Below are positions 59,830-64,000 of a stretch of 64,000 bases of DNA, in pieces (within the stretch, counting starts at the first letter, position 1; every line of letters begins with the position of its first letter). Where the stretch lies: positions 29,074,361 through 29,138,360 of the forward strand of contig CM055109.1 of the NCBI GenBank assembly GCA_029204225.1. The letters run 5' to 3'. Below the pieces are notes generated by a model that made no database searches, was not told where the DNA came from, and worked only from the letters and a program-made list of their open reading frames with translations. Origin of the DNA: Diphasiastrum complanatum. Its lineage: Eukaryota; Streptophyta; Lycopodiopsida; Lycopodiales; Lycopodiaceae. The translations under genes and the position numbers were made by a program.

Positions 59830-60330
59830 TTCCTATAGTGCGACCTGATTGCTCGGTTTTTCGGTTTCCAAATTCCAGCAGCATTTGATTGTCTCATTGA
59901 CAAAGTAAGTTCCTCTATCACTCACGATCTCCACAAGACATCCAAATCGACAATGATGTTCTCATACAAAAACTTTGTTGTTGATTTGCATCAACAACTC
60001 GCACAACTCTTGCTTCAACCCATTTGGTCATATAATCTGTTGCCACAATAATGTATCGTGCTTGAGTACCACGTGCCGCTGGATGTATAGGACCAACATA
60101 GTCAAGTCTCCACCTCTCAAATGTAATAGTATATAGTGTTGTTTAGTCGGTTGACGAGCATGTTGGCAAACATCACAGGATTGAATAAACTTTCCAGTAT
60201 CCTTATGAATAGAAGGCCACCAGCAACCTGATTGCAAAATATTGCGAACTTTAATGTCAGTTGCAAAATGACCTTCTCCCATTCCATCATGTGATAACAT
60301 AGCTAAATATGGGACTTCATGTGGCAAAAT
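59830..60330 (-). pseudogene. Ty3/Gypsy integrase fragment
   Basis: On minus, an HHCC zinc finger is clear: SHDGMGEGHFATDIKVRN, GCWWPSIHKDTGKFIQSC and DVCQHARQPTKQ (about 60130-60300). Degenerate integrase core follows toward the left (CLVEIVSDRGTYFVNETIK at ~59880-59940). Stops and frameshifts separate the two. Neither RT nor LTRs of this element are present. Confidence 0.82.
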
Positions 60331-60439
60331 ACATCTTCAAAGCATATCATCAAATTCTCTCCTATACAACTGTCTTACGATCAATTGATAAGGTTGTGCC
60401 TTCATTAATCTTCGTTGATGAACTTTTGTCAATGACTTG

Positions 60440-61538
60440 TGAGGTTGACCATGCATCAATACTCTGTAACATTCATAAAGCTCTTTATGAGCTCAAACAA
60501 ACACACTAGGCTTGGTTCCAATGAATCAATGATTACCTTTTATAGCTCAACTTTTATTCAAATGTTGCTAACTTGAATGTCTACATTGAATATGATGGTA
60601 CAATTACATAATCATTGCTCTTTATGTTGAGATAGTATGCTTTCAAGCAATTGTATCTCACTATTCGGAGATACCAAGCTGAACCTCTCTACAAAATTAT
60701 ATATGATAGATCTCGGACCAATTCATTATTTGTTTGGCATTCAAATCCTGCAAGATGAAGTCAAAAAGGCAATTTTTTCAAGCCAACAAAGATATTTGCA
60801 TACATTATGGAGGCTGATTGATTCACCAATGGATCCAAGACCTAAGCTTAGCAAATATATGTGTCCTTCAACATCTGCTAAAGTTTCAAACATAAAAAAC
60901 CATCCATATCACTCACTTATTGGCTCATTGATGTATGCAATGGTGTGCACTAGTGGATCTGACACATACATTAAATACACTATCACAATTCATGTCGAAT
61001 TTTGGACCTCAACATTGGAAAGCACTCAAACGAATGATGACATACATTCAATCAGCAAAGAACCAGGTCCTTTGCTATTATGATAATGTTGCCACTCCAC
61101 TATGTTTATTTGACTATTCTAATTTAGATTGGAATGAGACTTAGATACTATAAATTATACTTATGGTTATTGCTTGCACTAGTTTCTTGGAACAACAAGA
61201 AGTAGAGGTCGATTGAATTGTCCCCAACTAGAGCTGAATACGTAGCAGCAACACAAGCAACCAAAGAAGCCATCTTGCTAAGACTTCTTCTACAGGATCT
61301 GAACTCTAAACAAAATTATCCAACTATCATCTATTGTGATAACATTATATGTGTTCAACTTGCTCTTAATCCTAGATCTCATTCCAGGACTAAACACACT
61401 AAAATTCAATTTTACATTGTTTGAGAAAAAGTAAATGCTAAACATGTTCTATGGTTGCCAAAGGACAAACATCTTTTGTTTAAGAAGATGTTAAATTTGA
61501 AGATTATATAAAGTGATTGAAGTCAAACTAAGGAGGAC
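60440..61538 (+). pseudogene. Copia reverse transcriptase-RNase H remnant
   Basis: Plus-strand pieces in shifting frames: HKALYELKQT (~60475-60505, Copia YGLKQ block), then MIDLGPIHYLFGIQILQDEV and SSQQRYLHTLW (60700-60810), YHSLIGSLMYAM (~60910) and RNase H SPTRAEYVAATQATKEAILL plus IIYCDNIICVQLALNP and HSRTKHTKIQFY (61218-61424). It ends with a purine tract (aaggaggac) just before an LTR-like TG at 61539. The YVDD region is not recognisable. Confidence 0.8.
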
Positions 61539-62640
61539 TGTTGGAATTTAATTCCACTTCAAACCCCAATTGATCTGATTGTCTGTAGAAATAAAAGAAA
61601 GTTCACATAGTTCTTCAACCTCAAAGTTCAAATCAAATTTGCTCAACATATTATCAATTACCTAAGTTAAATATGTTTGAGGGATTGTCAACCCATTGTC
61701 GAAATCTCAATTGATACCCTTGACTCAAATACATCCAAAGGATTGTCGACTCTTGAGCTTAAGGATTGTACTTTACCATTACATAATGTCATTATCTTAT
61801 CTACATATTTGAATGGTTTCGCATGACATGCATGGGCGATGATGTAATTCTATAGTTGGACTAATCCTTTAGATAGGTTGGGCAAGTGTGAGTCTGAGAT
61901 TCTGTAAGTCGCATGTAGTGATGGCCGCAGTTCCATCTACATGTATGATGGCTGCCTTTCCACCCAATTCTTATGCATAGTAAGCAAACTTATGGTCTGC
62001 TATGTCTCCTCTTCAAAGAGGCAGATGGCCGTCAACAATACTCTTGTCTTGCATTATGGTAAGGGTCATTTGTGTAAGAAGATGGGCGCATTGCCTAATT
62101 GATAGTTGAAACACTCCTTACATGTTGTTTTCGTAGTAAGGATTGGTAATGGCATAAGAATTTTGACACATTGTTTCCAATCAATGCTTGAAGCATATGG
62201 CATATGGTGAATGTAATGGCTTAACAAGAGAACACGTTCTAGGGTTTGCTAAATTGAGATGTAGAAGAAAGCATATGTGAATGTACCAATATTATGTAAA
62301 TTAAGACAAAGATAGGACTTACGATAGTGTGCTTTTGCAATACTAAGATAGAACCAACTAAACTATGTTTCTTAAATCGAAGTTTTTCCAATAAAGATAT
62401 AGTTCCAATGTTAACCTATCATTGTCTTATTGTAATTATTAGTATATAAGGAAGGTGTGTCGCATACCTATTGGAGGATGGGTAGTTCTCAAGAGATCTC
62501 TTCGCCATGGATTCAAGTATAAGGCAATGCGTAACTTCTTTATAAAACACCATTTTTTTTGTATAGGTAAACCTAATATTAGGGTTTATGCAATTAGATA
62601 TGTCAGGTACATAAAGATTTGAGGTATGAATGCCCGTAAA
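61539..62640 (+). repeat. Probable 3' LTR of the Copia remnant (right edge uncertain)
   Basis: It starts tgttggaatttaattccac directly after the polypurine tract. A TATA-like tatataagg lies at ~62442. No second LTR is in the window, so the extent is a guess. No gene frames of note. Confidence 0.45.
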
Positions 62641-63539
62641 ATGCTAAGAAGATGCATTAGGATTGATATTACTTGATTATGGAGTTCAGAATGTGATGAA
62701 GATTGATTCGCTTGATGACTTGAGTTGTTTGTAAACAAGGAATGATAGTGTCATAGGATACATGAATGTTGGATAAACTAAAATTGGTTGTTGTATGTAA
62801 GCTAGAGCTTTGTCTAGGTTTGGCTCTTGTAGGCTTGAATGGCATGGATTTGCACAAGCCCTATGGTGTTTAGACTTCAAATGATCTTTCTAGAGTTGAA
62901 GGGGCTAGTATGGCACAAATATGCCATGGTACCCAATGCCTATGCTTGAGCTATAACTCCTTGTCTTCTATGGAATATGTTATGGTTTCTTATGTATGTG
63001 GAATGCTAATATGAACTTCATAAGCTCATTATGCCCTTATACTGATCAGTATGGCATCTTCCCTGATACAGCTATGTTTTTAGGGCCAAACATATTGCTA
63101 GGAATGTAAGTCATGGATGGGAAGATTGGACATATGTTATGTAATTGCAGTTGAGTTGATAAAGTAATTGAATCTTGATTCAGACATGGATAACAAGTAA
63201 TGCTCGGCTATGACACATGTCTTTCCCGTTGTAATAACTTGTGCGGTTTTGTGTTGTGGGATGGTAGCAAGTAACAGCTGAGTATCGTAAAACTTGCTTC
63301 GCTTTATGGTACCTGGTACTGTAAGACTTTATACAACTTTGCTTTTACCTGTTATGCTATAAAATGAAAGGGTTCAAAGGGTTTGGTCTTGACTTGCCAA
63401 GAGGGACTATGTGAAATCTTCTTACTCTCTCTCTTCCTTCACACTAAAATTCTCCCTTCAACAAACTACCTCTCCATCTCTTCACAGAGCTACTGCCCAG
63501 AACCATAGATCTCTCTCTCAGCTCTTTGCTTGTGCTAAA
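62641..63539. other. AT-rich DNA, nothing recognised
   Basis: Short frames only. The pyrimidine-rich stretch at 63415-63530 precedes a gag fragment and may be part of its LTR or leader. Confidence 0.4.
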
Positions 63540-64000
63540 TGACAACCAACTCCTTCATGTTAGCAAGGCTAATAGTGCAACAGAATCATGGAAGGGGATG
63601 CAAGCAATGTATTAAGAGAAGACAAAGGTAATCTAGCTCCAATCACATATGAAGCCAATGTTGCTAAAATAATAGAAGGAGAATCTCTGGCTAATTATTT
63701 CTTCAACCTTTAAGCAATCATTCATCAAATGGTACAATAGCGATAAGGGTGAAGTCCTAGTCACCTTGCTTCATAGTCTACTAGACTTATATGCTCAGTT
63801 TGCCTCTACCTTTGGGAGTGTTGCCCATACTCATGACCTTGCAGGCATCAAGGCAACCCTCCTCCAATAATAATCAAGGCACAAAAATCTATTCTCCAAA
63901 GGCCACTACAATGGAGATGAAACTGATTTTTATATAACAAGCAAAAGGAATCTATTCAAGAACAAGGAGGATAGAGCCAAGTGTAATTACTACAAGAAGG
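63540..64000 (+). pseudogene. Copia gag fragment running off the window
   Basis: Degenerate plus-strand gag: HVSKANSATESWKGMQ, a helix pair EGESLANYFFNL, HSLLDLYAQFASTFG-like text in another frame, and the start of a zinc knuckle AKCNYYKK at the very end (second Cys replaced by Tyr). At least three frame changes. Protease and integrase would lie beyond 64000. Confidence 0.6.

Overview
This is nuclear DNA from a land plant with a large, repeat-rich genome. It is AT-rich, has long introns with GT-AG junctions, carries two split genes of plant type, and most of the rest is decayed Copia, Gypsy, LINE and hAT sequence. The mix of elements (LINEs ending in microsatellites, an unusual reverse transcriptase of a type I associate with algae and seed-free plants, very long CT tracts) makes me lean towards a fern or other seed-free plant. 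I cannot prove that from the sequence.

Layout. (1) 1-28744: the 3' part of a PDS5 cohesin-cofactor gene on the + strand. Nineteen exons with matching phase encode the last 905 residues; the N-terminal half lies upstream of the window. Its introns hold most of the local transposons: a non-autonomous LTR element inside a Copia integrase remnant (1-3420), a ~10 kb intron with a rearranged Copia element and a near full-length LINE (8059-15300), and a 5 kb intron with four LINE 3' fragments (19126-22235). All of these lie antisense to PDS5. (2) 28745-42060: intergenic DNA with a 136-bp fold-back, a (CT)157 tract, a Copia 5' LTR with primer-binding site and gag fragment, an intact C-terminal retroelement ORF (40418-41053), and a duplicated G-box-bearing block just upstream of the next gene. 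(3) 42061-49478: a three-exon + strand gene for a 582-aa plant protein with an N-terminal C-x2-C...C-x2-C finger (DUF7815 / 'dentin sialophosphoprotein-like' type). It has a 5.5 kb intron containing a TIR element. (4) 49479-64000: retroelement-dominated DNA with a broken hAT transposase, a (TC)75 tract, a broken reverse transcriptase of a divergent family cut at its catalytic YID(D) motif by a Copia element, an inverted reverse-transcriptase segment inside that Copia element, then Gypsy and further Copia remnants to the window edge.

The two host genes are co-oriented but show no sign of working together. PDS5 belongs to the cohesin machinery; the role of the second gene is unknown. No rRNA, tRNA or CRISPR was seen. 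The best candidates for something little described are the divergent reverse transcriptase at 53104-55107, the retroelement C-terminal ORF at 40418-41053, the LINE family with CT/CTTT 3' tails and repeated 5' units, and the fold-back at 30597-30732.
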